Source: Microbispora rosea subsp. aerata | Lineage (GTDB): Bacteria; Actinomycetota; Actinomycetes; Streptosporangiales; Streptosporangiaceae | Assembly (NCBI RefSeq): GCF_014647835.1 | Contig: NZ_BMPY01000015.1 | Span: forward strand, 97,815-161,814 | DNA length: 64,000 nt | Direction: 5' to 3' | Shown here: piece by piece, positions 28,614 to 36,716 of the stretch | Numbering within the stretch: position 1 is the stretch's first letter | Layout of the letters: the number at the start of each line of letters is the position of its first letter | The notes under the pieces: model-generated | What the model was told of the DNA's origin: nothing | Database searches by the model: none | Seen by the model: only the letters and a program-made list of their open reading frames with translations | Program-made: the position numbers and the translations under genes

Positions 28614-30046
28614 CGCTGAGCCTCCAGCACGAACTTGCCCACCCTGTCGTCCTCGATCGGAATGGGATATTCACCGGTGAAGCAGGCGCGGCAGAGCCGG
28701 TCGGCCGGCAGCGTCGTCGCCCGGGTGAGCCCCTCCAGGGAGATGTACCCGAGGGAGTCGGCGCCGAGCGAGGAGCGGATCTGCTCGACCGACAGCGACC
28801 CGGCGATGAGCTCCGCGCGGGTCGCGAAGTCGATGCCGTAGAAGCACGGCCAGGCGACCGGCGGCGAGGAGATCCGGACGTGCACCTCGGTTGCCCCCGC
28901 CTCGCGCAGCATCTTCACGATGGCCCGCTGGGTGTTGCCGCGGACGATGGAGTCGTCCACGACCACCAGGCGCTTGCCCTCGATGACCTCGCGCAGCGGG
29001 TTGAGCTTGAGGCGGATGCCGAGCTGGCGGATCGTCTGCGACGGCTGGATGAACGTCCGGCCGACGTAGGAGTTCTTCACCAGGCCCTGGCCGTACGGGA
29101 TGCCGCTCTGCTCGGCGTAGCCGATCGCGGCGGGCGTGCCGGACTCGGGCGTCGGGATCACGAGGTCGGCGTCCACCGGGTGCTCGCGGGCCAGCACGCG
29201 GCCGACCTCGACCCGGGTGGACTGCACGCCGCGGCCCGCGATGGTGGTGTCGGGCCGGGCGAGGTAGACGTACTCGAACAGGCAGCCCTTCGGCTCGGCC
29301 GGGGCGAAGCGGCGCGAGCGGACCCCGCGCTCGTCGATCGTGAGCAGCTCGCCCGGCTCGATCTCGCGGATGAACGACGCGCCGACGATGTCCAGGGCCG
29401 CGGTCTCGGAGGCGACCACCCAGCCGCGCTCCAGCCGGCCCAGCACGAGCGGGCGGATACCCTGCGGGTCGCGGGCCGCGAACAGCGTCGTCTCGTTCAT
29501 CCAGACGAGCGAGTACGCGCCCTTGACCTCGGGGAGCAGCTCCGCCGCCACGTCCTCGACCGGGCGCGAGGAGTCCTGCGCCAGCAGCGCGGTGAGCACC
29601 TCGGTGTCGGTCGTCGCCCGGATCGACCCCGGTGCGAGCCGTTCGGCGAGGTGGGCGGTGTTGATCAGATTGCCGTTGTGGGCGAGCGCCAGCCCGCCGC
29701 CGTCGGTGGAGCTCAACGTGGGCTGCGCGTTCTCCCAGACGCTCGATCCGGTCGTGGAGTAACGGCAGTGCCCGATGGCCAGGTGCCCCCGGAGGGTGCC
29801 GAGGATCGATTCGTCGAAGACCTGGGCCACTAGGCCCATGTCCTTGTAGACGAGGATGCGGCTGCCCTCGCTGACCGCGATGCCCGCGGACTCCTGTCCG
29901 CGGTGCTGCAGCGCGTAGAGGCCGTAGTAGGTGAGTTTGGAGACGTCCTCCCCGGGTGCCCATACGCCGAAGACGCCACAGGCATCCTTCGGAGCGCGGT
30001 CCTGGGGGTCGAGGTCATGGCCCAGCCGGCCGTCGCCCTTCAACAC
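28610..30046 (-). CDS. purF: Amidophosphoribosyltransferase
   Basis: A 478-residue enzyme for the committing step of purine synthesis (PRPP plus glutamine to phosphoribosylamine). A short propeptide ends before Cys23 in DACGVFGVWAP, the N-terminal nucleophile after processing. GHCRYSTTG and HNGN of the glutaminase domain and the PRPP loop VVVDDSIVRGNT are present. Cys residues in the C-terminus (WPCFYGID, LCRACFTGEYP) fit the iron-sulfur type. The GTG at 30046 follows a -10 element by 7 nt, so the message looks leaderless. It overlaps purM by 4 bp. Confidence 0.97.
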   Translation of the reverse strand: MLKGDGRLGHDLDPQDRAPKDACGVFGVWAPGEDVSKLTYYGLYALQHRGQESAGIAVSEGSRILVYKDMGLVAQVFDESILGTLRGHLAIGHCRYSTTGSSVWENAQPTLSSTDGGGLALAHNGNLINTAHLAERLAPGSIRATTDTEVLTALLAQDSSRPVEDVAAELLPEVKGAYSLVWMNETTLFAARDPQGIRPLVLGRLERGWVVASETAALDIVGASFIREIEPGELLTIDERGVRSRRFAPAEPKGCLFEYVYLARPDTTIAGRGVQSTRVEVGRVLAREHPVDADLVIPTPESGTPAAIGYAEQSGIPYGQGLVKNSYVGRTFIQPSQTIRQLGIRLKLNPLREVIEGKRLVVVDDSIVRGNTQRAIVKMLREAGATEVHVRISSPPVAWPCFYGIDFATRAELIAGSLSVEQIRSSLGADSLGYISLEGLTRATTLPADRLCRACFTGEYPIPIEDDRVGKFVLEAQR

Positions 30047-30059
30047 ATACTTGAGTCTA
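30047..30059 (-). promoter_or_regulatory. Leaderless -10 element of purF
   Basis: On the minus strand, TAGACT (30059-30054) is followed by 7 nt and the GTG start. A TTCGAG 17 nt further upstream may be the -35. No ribosome site is present. Confidence 0.55.
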
Positions 30060-30228
30060 TTTGGGCATTGACGCTGCTCGAACCGAGGGTCTGCCCGGTA
30101 GGTGCCGCAAGCATCACCCGCTCTTTGCCGTGTCGTCCCCGCGCGCCCGCGGAATTCGCGGCAGCCTGGGGTTTCGGGCCGGTCCCGAGAGTCGGGTCAC
30201 GGTCCAGAACCGGTACGGGAGGATCATC

Positions 30229-30750
30229 GTGGCGACACCCGACGACCCCGGGCACCCGAGGGAGCCATACGGGCCGGGGGCGCCGCAGGAGCGGGAGCCG
30301 TACGGGGGGCCGCCGTATGGGCAGCCCCCCTATGGGCAGCCGCCGTCTTCCCAGCCGCCGTACGGGGGGCCGCTGCCGCCACCGCCGGGGGCGGGCGGAC
30401 CTCCCGGTGGGCCGTGGGGCCGGCAGCCGAGCGGCGCGCTCGGGACCGCCGCGCTGGTGCTCGGGATCTGCTCGATCGTCCTGCTGCTGGTCTGCGGCAT
30501 CGGCACGCTTGTGGCCCTCGTCGGGCTCGTGCTCGGCATCGTGGCGATCGCCAAGAACTCCAACCGGACCAAAGCGCTCGTCGGGGTGGTGTTGAGCGGG
30601 CTGACCCTGCTGTTCGCCGTGATCATGAGCGTGGTGATCTACAACTGGTTTCAGACCAAGCATGTCGGCGAGTGCTTCGACCCCCGGCTCTATCCCACCC
30701 AGGAGGACGCGCAGCGCTGCGTTCAGGACAAGCTTGCCGGGGTTCCGTAG
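30229..30750 (+). CDS. DUF4190-domain membrane protein with Pro/Tyr-rich N-terminus
   Basis: A 173-residue protein. The first 70 residues are a Pro/Gly/Tyr-rich low-complexity tail (PPYGQPPYGQPP type). Two membrane helices follow (GTAALVLGICSIVLLLVCGI and a second pair around LVGLVLGIVAIA and VVLSGLTLLFAVIMSVVI), then a short extracellular end with two Cys. DUF4190 proteins are common in actinobacteria and have no firm role. GTG 30229 is preceded by GGGAGGA. Its last 16 codons are repeated in degenerate form 34 bp after the stop. Confidence 0.82.
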   Translation: MATPDDPGHPREPYGPGAPQEREPYGGPPYGQPPYGQPPSSQPPYGGPLPPPPGAGGPPGGPWGRQPSGALGTAALVLGICSIVLLLVCGIGTLVALVGLVLGIVAIAKNSNRTKALVGVVLSGLTLLFAVIMSVVIYNWFQTKHVGECFDPRLYPTQEDAQRCVQDKLAGVP

Positions 30751-30832
30751 GCCGGGGCGGGTGGTGTGGTCACGGCTGCTTTAGAAGGGCGCGCAGCGTT
30801 GGGTGCGGGACAAGCTCGCTGGAATTCAGCAG
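30702..30832 (+). repeat. Duplicated 3' end of the DUF4190 gene
   Basis: The gene's end (30702-30750) and the segment 30784-30832 align over about 48 bp: GAGGACGCGCAGCGCTGCGT against GAAGGGCGCGCAGCGTTGGG, then GGACAAGCTTGCCGG against GGACAAGCTCGCTGG. At protein level AQRCVQDKLAGVP matches AQRWVRDKLAGIQQ. The second copy has no start of its own. Confidence 0.8.
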
Positions 30833-30916
30833 CCGGACGGCCTTGTGGTCACAGTGTGGGAAGCGCCGTCTGAACCAGCGGTCCGGTGCCGTCGGCGATC
30901 ACCAACAGAGATACGG

Positions 30917-31357
30917 TCACCACAGAGGCAGCAGTGCGGACAGGTCGGCCCGGGAGCCGCTGGCCGCGACCTTCCCGGCGGCCGTGGCGTCGGCCCAGGT
31001 GACCCGGCCCGTGGCCAGTTCGAGCCAGGTGCGGGGGTCGGTCTCGACGACGTTGGGCGGCGTGCCCCGCGTGTGCCGGGGGCCCTCCACGCACTGCACC
31101 GCGGCGTACGGGGGGACGCGCACCTCCACCGACCGCCCGGGGGCCCGCGCGGCCAGGTCGTCCAGCAGGTGCCGTACGGCGGCGCGAGCAGCGGCCTTGA
31201 CGGGCGTGAGGCCGGCCTCGTAGGCGTCCAGCACGGCCAGCACGCACGCGTTGCCCGCCATGCCCTCCGGACCGTCGAACGGCGGTCTGCCGAGATCGGC
31301 GAGCTGGGCGTCGAGCGCTTCCCTGATCTTCCCGGGGTCGAGTCTGCGTACCGGCAC
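30917..31357 (-). CDS. Sterol-carrier-family (SCP2-like) protein
   Basis: A 146-residue soluble protein like the short actinobacterial sterol carrier family. An N-terminal helical part ([20 protein letters not shown]) is followed by an SCP2-type half: [18 protein letters not shown], then [21 protein letters not shown] and [20 protein letters not shown], ending LSALLPLW. It may bind a lipid or support mycothiol-type chemistry; neither is shown here. GTG 31357 lies 6 nt after GACAAT, suggesting a leaderless message; ATG 31423 would add 22 non-conserved residues. Confidence 0.78.
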   Translation of the reverse strand: MPVRRLDPGKIREALDAQLADLGRPPFDGPEGMAGNACVLAVLDAYEAGLTPVKAAARAAVRHLLDDLAARAPGRSVEVRVPPYAAVQCVEGPRHTRGTPPNVVETDPRTWLELATGRVTWADATAAGKVAASGSRADLSALLPLW

Positions 31358-31478
31358 CGGCCCATTGTCCCGGATCCCGCTCCCTTTCGATGTCGCGCGA
31401 AATGATCGCCCGTCTCCGTACATGAGAAGGACGTCCGCACTGAGAACCCGGCAAGGGGAACGATCATGGGAACCACCC

Positions 31479-32027
31479 GTGGATGACGAACCGTCGGCCA
31501 GATTCGAAGCCGTTTACCGGCAGACGTACGGCCGGCTGACGGCGTACGCCGCGCGCCGATGCGACTCGCCGCAGGACGCGGCCGACGTGGTGGCCGAGGT
31601 CTACGCGGTCGCCTGGCGGCGGATGGACGACTTACCCGAGGGAGACGAGGCCCTCCTGTGGCTGTACGGCGTGGCCCGCAATGTGGTGGCCAACCACCGC
31701 AAGGGACAGGCCCGCCGCCAGGAGCGTATCGCCGAGCTGGACGCCGAACTGGCCGACCTGTACGGAGACTCCCCCGAAAGCGGGGTCGAGCTGGGTGCCA
31801 TCGGCGAGGCGTTCCGGAGCCTGTCCGACGACGACCGCGAGCTGCTGTCGCTGGTCGCATGGGAGGGACTGGGCCATCAGGAGATCGCCACGGCTCTCGG
31901 CCTGTCGCGCAACGCCGTACGCATCCGGCTTCACCGCGCCAGAAGGCGCTTTTCCCGGGCGCTCGCCGAGGCGGGCGTTCATCTCACATCGCAGAGCCGG
32001 CTGGTGCCGGCGGGGAGGTCGCTGTGA
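31479..32027 (+). CDS. ECF-type RNA polymerase sigma factor
   Basis: A 182-residue sigma-70 family protein. Region 2 is visible as [37 protein letters not shown] and [17 protein letters not shown]; region 4 as [20 protein letters not shown] and [20 protein letters not shown]. It directs polymerase to a small regulon, unknown here. The GTG start at 31479 is chosen because region 2 begins directly after it; ATG 31422 is in frame and possible. The following membrane-protein gene overlaps its stop (GTGA), as sigma/partner pairs often do. Confidence 0.85.
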   Translation: MDDEPSARFEAVYRQTYGRLTAYAARRCDSPQDAADVVAEVYAVAWRRMDDLPEGDEALLWLYGVARNVVANHRKGQARRQERIAELDAELADLYGDSPESGVELGAIGEAFRSLSDDDRELLSLVAWEGLGHQEIATALGLSRNAVRIRLHRARRRFSRALAEAGVHLTSQSRLVPAGRSL

Positions 32028-32668
32028 AGGACATCGAAGCGATGATCGGGCCACTGGCCCGGGTCGAGCCCGGTGCGCCGGGTGGCCGCCCGTCCGACGC
32101 GGGGGCGCGGGCGTTGCTGACCTCGATCGTGGCCGAGCCGCCCGGCGGTGGCGTGGCCGCGCCCGTGCGTGCCAGGCGGCGTGGTCCGCGGCGCCTGGCG
32201 CTGGGCCTGGCGATCGCCGGCGTGACCGCCGCGGCCATCGTCGTCGGCCCGAGCCTGCTCGACGACGGGGTCTTCACCACGCCTTCCTACGCCGTGACCA
32301 AGGACCCCGACGGAGTCGTCTGGATCAAGATCCGCAACTTCCGCGACGTCACGGGGCTGAAGAAGCGGCTACGCGACCTCGGGGTCCCCGCCGTCGTCGA
32401 CTACGTGCCCTTGGGCAAGAAGTGCCGGGAGCCGCGCGCCGCCCACGTGGAGGACGTCCCCCGGGGCCTCTACTACCCAACGAAGATTCCCGGGGAGAAG
32501 CAGGGCTGGCAGATGCGGATCGACACCCGGCTGTTCAAGCCGGGCCAGACGTTCGTCTGGATCCTCACCGCACTGCCCGACGGCGGAAGCAGCACCAGCA
32601 CGATCCTCATGCACGACCCGGTGAAGCCGTGCGTGCTCGTGCCCGACGACACCTCCGAGAGGAGCTAG
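32024..32668 (+). CDS. Single-pass membrane protein paired with the sigma factor
   Basis: A 214-residue protein with a basic cytoplasmic part (RARRRGPRRLALG), one membrane helix (ALGLAIAGVTAAAIVVGPSLL) near residues 63-83 and an exported C-terminal domain of strands with two conserved-looking Cys (KKCREP, KPCVLVP). Its GTG overlaps the stop of the sigma factor gene. By position it may be the cognate anti-sigma factor or a sensor, but no zinc-binding HxxxCxxC motif is present in the N-terminus. CU044_5270-like proteins have this layout as I recall. Confidence 0.65.
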   Translation: MKDIEAMIGPLARVEPGAPGGRPSDAGARALLTSIVAEPPGGGVAAPVRARRRGPRRLALGLAIAGVTAAAIVVGPSLLDDGVFTTPSYAVTKDPDGVVWIKIRNFRDVTGLKKRLRDLGVPAVVDYVPLGKKCREPRAAHVEDVPRGLYYPTKIPGEKQGWQMRIDTRLFKPGQTFVWILTALPDGGSSTSTILMHDPVKPCVLVPDDTSERS

Positions 32669-32811
32669 CCGGAGCTCTACGACTATCGGCTGACGACGAA
32701 GAGCCGCCTGCTCGCCGGAGGTGGGCGGGAAGACGGTTGCGGTTTCACAGGACGACGTGATCAAGGATGACGCGCTCCGAAGGCCGGAGCGCCGTGGACG
32801 AGTCCGGCGGT

Positions 32812-32853
32812 GTCTCCGTACGGCTCCGCGCCGCCGCGGAGCCGTACGGAGAC
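32812..32853 (-). terminator. Perfect 19-bp stem terminator of the DHA2 transporter gene
   Basis: GTCTCCGTACGGCTCCGCG (32812-32830) pairs without mismatch with 32835-32853 across a 4-nt loop. It begins directly at the stop codon of the leftward transporter gene. It also faces the sigma-factor operon and may end both transcripts. Confidence 0.85.
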
Positions 32854-34443
32854 TCATGCGGTGGGCCCGGTCACGGGCCGCGGCTCGGAAGCCTTGGAAG
32901 CCGCGGAAGGCTCCGCGGGCTCGGCGGCGGCGCCGGCGGCCCGGGTGCGGCGCAGGGAGTAGACGCTGACCGGGACGCCGGCCAGCACGATCACCGCCGC
33001 GATCACCAGCGTGAACCGGTACGCCTCCAGGAAGGCGTGCAGCGGAGCGCCGCCGGCCGCGCTCTGCCTGGCGCTGAGGATCGCGCCCAGGATCGTGATG
33101 CCGAGCAGGCCGAAGACCTCACGGGAGACGTTGAGCACGCCCGAGGCCACGCCGGCCCTCGCGGGCGGCATCGCGTTCAGCACCACGTTCGTCAGCGGGA
33201 CGAGCAGGCCCGCGCCCGCGCCGTACAGCAGGAACCAGGGGAGCAGGTCCCCGTAGTGGGAGCCCTCGCCCGCGCTCGACAGCCCGCCGATGGCCACCGC
33301 CATCAGGCCGAGGCCGACCGCGACCGTGCCCGCGCTGCCGAAGCGCTCGGCGATGCGTGGCGAGACGCTCGCGATCACCGCCATGAGCAGCGCCATCGGC
33401 ACGAAGCCCGCGCCCGCCTCGGTCGGGGAGAACCCGAGCGCGCTCTGCAGGTAGAGCGCGGTGAAGAAGTAGATGCCGAAGACGCCGAACGACCACAGGC
33501 CCAGCGACAGCAGGCCGCCGCTGAAGACCCGCTCCCGGAACAGCGTGAGGTCGATCATCGGCTGTGCCGTACGGGACTCGACGACCAGGAACGCGACGGC
33601 GGCCACCGCGAAGACCGCGAAGGCGCCGAGGATCGGCGCGGAGGTCCACCCACGCGACTCGCCCTCGATGAGCGCGTAGGTGAGGGCGAACAGCGCCACG
33701 GTCGAGGTGAGCAGGCCGGGCAGGTCGAGTGACACCCACCCGGCGGACACTTGTCCGCGGGTCACCCGCCTCCGGGACGCCCGCCCGTGGGATGCCTCCC
33801 CGGGAGACACCTGCCGGTGGGACGTCCGCCCGGGGGCGGCCCGTCCGGGGGTGATTCGCTCGGGGACGGCCCGCTCGGGGATGGCCCGCTCGGCCCTGAT
33901 CGAGCGCAGTCCGATCACGGCCGCGACCACGCCGATCGGCAGGTTGATCAGGAAAATCCAGCCCCAGTCGGCGTTCTCGCTGAGGAACCCGCCGGTGAGC
34001 GGGCCGATCGCGAGGGCCAGTGCGCCGACCGCGCTCCAGATGCCGACGGCCGTCGCCCGCTCGCGCGGGTCGGGGAAGAGCCGCGGCAGCAGGGCCAGCG
34101 TCGACGGCGTCACCAGCGCAGCGCCGAGCCCCTGCACCACCCGCGCCGCGATCAGCGTCTCCTGGCTCCCGGCGACGCCCGCCGCCACCGACGCGAGCGT
34201 GAAGACCGCCAGGCCGCCGAAGAACGCGGTCCTGGGGCCGAAGACGTCCGCCAGGCGGCCGCCGGCGAGCAGCAGGCCCGCGAACACCAGGATGTACGCG
34301 CTCACGATCCATTCCAGGCCGGAGATCGTCAGCGCCAGATCGCGCTGGATCGTCGGCAGGGCCACGTTGACCACGTTGTTGTCCAGGTAGGTCATGAATG
34401 TCGCGAGTGCCACCGCGACAAGCGCCCACCATCGTCCGGACAT
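32854..34443 (-). CDS. DHA2-type multidrug efflux transporter (MFS)
   Basis: A 529-residue protein with about 14 membrane helices. TM1 has LDNNVVNVALPTIQRDL, the loop 2-3 motif is GRLADVFGPR, and motif C is GPLTGGFL. Such EmrB/QacA-like pumps export drugs using the proton gradient. The ATG at 34443 has GGGAGGA 5 nt upstream. The cytoplasmic loop between TM6 and TM7 carries an 11-unit pentapeptide repeat (33727-33891) not usual for the family. It is divergent from a TetR regulator, with palindromes between them, so repression by that protein is likely. Confidence 0.9.
   Translation of the reverse strand: MSGRWWALVAVALATFMTYLDNNVVNVALPTIQRDLALTISGLEWIVSAYILVFAGLLLAGGRLADVFGPRTAFFGGLAVFTLASVAAGVAGSQETLIAARVVQGLGAALVTPSTLALLPRLFPDPRERATAVGIWSAVGALALAIGPLTGGFLSENADWGWIFLINLPIGVVAAVIGLRSIRAERAIPERAVPERITPGRAAPGRTSHRQVSPGEASHGRASRRRVTRGQVSAGWVSLDLPGLLTSTVALFALTYALIEGESRGWTSAPILGAFAVFAVAAVAFLVVESRTAQPMIDLTLFRERVFSGGLLSLGLWSFGVFGIYFFTALYLQSALGFSPTEAGAGFVPMALLMAVIASVSPRIAERFGSAGTVAVGLGLMAVAIGGLSSAGEGSHYGDLLPWFLLYGAGAGLLVPLTNVVLNAMPPARAGVASGVLNVSREVFGLLGITILGAILSARQSAAGGAPLHAFLEAYRFTLVIAAVIVLAGVPVSVYSLRRTRAAGAAAEPAEPSAASKASEPRPVTGPTA
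33727..33891 (-). repeat. In-frame 15-bp tandem repeat in the transporter loop
   Basis: Eleven 15-bp units encode pentapeptides in register: ERAIP, ERAVP, ERITP, GRAAP, GRTSH, RQVSP, GEASH, GRASR, RRVTR, GQVSA, GWVSL. The consensus is close to GRASP. The array lengthens the central cytoplasmic loop by about 55 residues. Confidence 0.85.
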
Positions 34444-34463
34444 GAGTCCTCCCGTTGTACGCA

Positions 34464-34517
34464 GTACATGTACGACGTACATGTACGCTGCATAGGAGAC
34501 CTTGTACGGCGTATAGT
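34464..34517. promoter_or_regulatory. Twin GTACATGTAC palindromes and -10 between TetR and transporter genes
   Basis: GTACATGTAC occurs at 34464-34473 and 34477-34486, 3 bp apart, within a larger imperfect dyad. TATAGT at 34512-34517 is a good -10 for the rightward regulator gene. The palindromes lie close to the transporter start and are the likely operator of the TetR protein. Confidence 0.7.
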
Positions 34518-34552
34518 TGTCAAGCGCGGAGGAGGCAGGGAGGCTGCGGACC

Positions 34553-35248
34553 ATGGCGAACGCGGAGCGGCTGAGCCGCAGGAGTCTGGTCGAGAAGGCC
34601 GTGGAGCTGGCCGACGCCGAGAGCCTCGACGCGGTCACCGTGCGGCGGCTCGCCCAGGAGCTGGGCGTCACGCCGATGGCGCTCTACTGGCACGTCAAGA
34701 ACAAAGACGAGCTGCTCGCCTGCCTCGCCGACCATCTGCTCGCCGAGGTCACTCCCGAGTTCGACCCCGCCGCGCCCTGGAACGTACGGATGCGGGCGAT
34801 GGTCGAGGCGCTGGTGCGGGTGATGAGACGGCACCGGTTCATGCCGGGGCTGTTCGCGCTGATCAAGCGGGAAGAGGTGCCGAGCTTCATCCGGGCGACC
34901 GACACCGCGCTCGACCTGCTGAACCAAGGCGGTTTCAGCCTCAGCGAGGGCTATGTGATCTCGTCTTACCTGCTGTACGGCGCGATGACCCTCGTGGAGG
35001 GCGAGCCCGGCTGCCCCCGCACGATGACCAAGGAGGAGGCGGCCGAGTGGCGTCGGCAGAAGCGGCTGGCCCTGGAACGGGTCCCCGCCGACCAGTTCCC
35101 CCGGATCGTCGACTACGCCAAGACGGTGGAGCAGGAGCCCGACATCGACGCCTACTACGCCTTCGGCCTGGACCTCCTGATGTCCGGGGTCGAGGCGATG
35201 GCCGCGAAGAGGACGCCGCGCGGCGCCGCGCGGAACGACGCCCGATAA
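34553..35248 (+). CDS. TetR-type repressor of the adjacent efflux gene
   Basis: A 231-residue regulator. The DNA-binding domain is AVTVRRLAQELGVTPMALYW followed by HVKNKDELLACLADHLL, the form seen in TetR/ActR repressors. The C-terminal half resembles the TetR_C ligand domain (MRAMVEALVRVMRRHRFMPG, AYYAFGLDLLMSGVEAM). It probably represses the divergent DHA2 pump until a drug binds. ATG 34553 follows GGGAGG by 9 nt; an in-frame start at 34517 is inside the -10 and unlikely. Confidence 0.88.
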   Translation: MANAERLSRRSLVEKAVELADAESLDAVTVRRLAQELGVTPMALYWHVKNKDELLACLADHLLAEVTPEFDPAAPWNVRMRAMVEALVRVMRRHRFMPGLFALIKREEVPSFIRATDTALDLLNQGGFSLSEGYVISSYLLYGAMTLVEGEPGCPRTMTKEEAAEWRRQKRLALERVPADQFPRIVDYAKTVEQEPDIDAYYAFGLDLLMSGVEAMAAKRTPRGAARNDAR

Positions 35249-35286
35249 GGCGGAGGCGACGCGGGATGAAGCGGCCGTGAACGCGC

Positions 35287-35325
35287 GTCACGGGCGGGAC
35301 CGGTCGGACCGGCCCCACCCGTGAC
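35287..35325 (+). terminator. Long hairpin after the TetR gene
   Basis: GTCACGGG at 35287-35294 pairs with CCCGTGAC at 35318-35325, with a further GGTC/GACC-containing inner stem. It lies 38 bp after the stop of the regulator gene. There is no T run. Confidence 0.6.
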
Positions 35326-35429
35326 AAGAAGATCTCCCAGGGGATGTTCAGGTGAGCTGATCGGCCGGGCCCAGCCGTGGCAGGGAGGTCTCCCGGGGGA
35401 GCGCGGTGTGGTGTGACGGCCGGACCTGG

Positions 35430-35912
35430 TCAGATGGGCTGACCGATGGGCCGGACGGTCACGGTGTCGACGTCGACGCCTGCCGGCTGCTCCAGGGCGA
35501 AGCGGATGGCCTCGGCGATGGGCTGGGCAGTGGCCTCGAGGTGGGGCAGGGCGGCGTGGGCCAGCAAGGCGAGGCCGAGGACGTTGATGAGGACCGTCGG
35601 CGCCCACGCCGTCGGGTCGCCGTCCCCGATGGAGCCACCGGACTGGAGGCCGGCGTTGGCCACCGCCGCGTCAAGGGCGCCGAAACGCTCCACGGTGCGG
35701 GTCACGGCCGACTCGGTGGCCTGCCAGTCCGCCGCGTCCGCGACGAGACCCAGCAGCCGGTCGGGGTGGCCGGCCTCGTCGAGGAAGGTCTTCAACTTGG
35801 TCTCGTCGCGGCCGGTGACCACCACGCGATGGCCATGGTCGATGAGCAACCGCGCGGCGTGGGCGCCGATGCCGCTGGTCCCGCCGGTGATCAATACGGT
35901 CTTGCTCGCCAT
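35430..35912 (-). pseudogene. Short-chain dehydrogenase with internal deletion of the catalytic segment
   Basis: Only 160 residues remain of an SDR protein that normally has about 230-250. The start is intact (VLITGGTSGIGAHAARLLI, the TGxxxGIG cofactor motif), as is the ANAG strand (VANAGLQSGG). The reading frame then jumps from LINVLGLALLAHAALPHLEA directly to TAQPIAEAIRFALEQPAGVD, the SDR C-terminus. The stretch with the catalytic Ser and Tyr-x-x-x-Lys is missing, in frame, near 35530-35540. The product cannot be an active oxidoreductase by the usual mechanism. The ATG is preceded by CAGGAG. It is divergent from a broken MmyB-type regulator. Confidence 0.8.
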
Positions 35913-36037
35913 GGTCGTGCTCCTGAGGTGTGAGAAGGGAGGAGGCGGGCGGCGACGAGGAAGTGCCGTTCACGTCCGCCACCCTCATGGAACCGGCGGC
36001 GTCGGAGGCGGAGAAGGTCGCGTTCATGGGGGTATAA

Positions 36038-36498
36038 ACACGTTGTGCAGGGCCGTGTACGCGCGAGCGAGGTCGCGCCAATTTCGCCCGCTACTTCTTT
36101 CTCGACTCCGGTTCCGCCGATTTCTTCGCCGACTGGGAAGGGGGCGTCAGGGCCGCGGTCGCGATGCTCCGCGCCGAAGCGGGACGTGAGCCTACGACCG
36201 TGCGCTGCGTGAGCTGGTCGGCGAGCTGTCCACGCTCAGCCCCGACTTTCGCACCATGTGGGTCAGTCACGACGTGCGGATCAGGTTCGAAGGCGTCAAG
36301 CGGCTGAACCATCCCGAAGTCGGCCGTCTGGAGATGGCCTTCCGCTCCCTGAACCTGCCCGTGCCCCAGCGGGCCGTCCGCGAGCTGGTCGTCTACGCGG
36401 CCGAGCCGGGCACCCCCGCGGAAGACCGCCTCAAACTCCTCGCCAGTTGGACGGCGCCGCCGGCCTCACCCACGGAACCCCTCCGCCCGCCCCGCTGA
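36038..36498 (+). pseudogene. Remnant of an MmyB-type XRE regulator, N-terminus lost and frameshifted
   Basis: Two frames together encode the ligand-binding half of an MmyB-like helix-turn-helix regulator: NFARYFFLDSGSADFFADW and AVAMLRAEAGREP in one frame, then YDRALRELVGELSTLSPDFR, MWVSHDVRIRFEGVKRLNHP and VVYAAEPGTPAEDRLKLLAS in the next. Removing one base near 36192 explains the switch. The DNA-binding helix-turn-helix expected before 36038 is absent. Regulators of this type often sit divergent from an SDR gene, exactly as here. A 35-codon open frame at 35930-36037 just upstream looks coding but I cannot name it. Confidence 0.75.
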
Positions 36499-36549
36499 CC
36501 TCGTACGTTCACCTCGTACGCCCGGAATGCCGTCGGACAAACTCGATAA

Positions 36550-36613
36550 TGACAAAGTCGGACCAAATGGAAGTCATTTGACTTTGTCAACTTACTGATA
36601 GCGGAGATATGCA
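36550..36613 (+). promoter_or_regulatory. Inverted repeat and likely promoter of the collagen-like gene
   Basis: TGACAAAGTC (36550-36559) and GACTTTGTCA (36580-36589) are a perfect 10-bp inverted repeat with a 20-bp spacer. TTGTCA (36584-36589) and TATGCA (36608-36613) are 18 bp apart and could be -35/-10. The right arm overlaps the -35, so a repressor site is plausible. The local sequence is much richer in A/T than its surroundings. Confidence 0.55.
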
Positions 36614-36716
36614 TACGTGATGTTTAGCGGGACAACCGGCGTACCTTCTGACGCGTGAATCACATGAGTGTTGTCGCGTTCCTGCGCACTTCGTGTGCCT
36701 CAGAAAGGGAAGTCCC

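Noticed and set aside
30784-30832. A second small gene after DUF4190
   Set aside because: The coding-like stretch is a degenerate copy of the gene's tail without start or ribosome site.
35930-36037. 35-codon gene before the MmyB remnant
   Set aside because: Codon use looks coding, but I cannot match it to a family and it may be part of the same decayed region.
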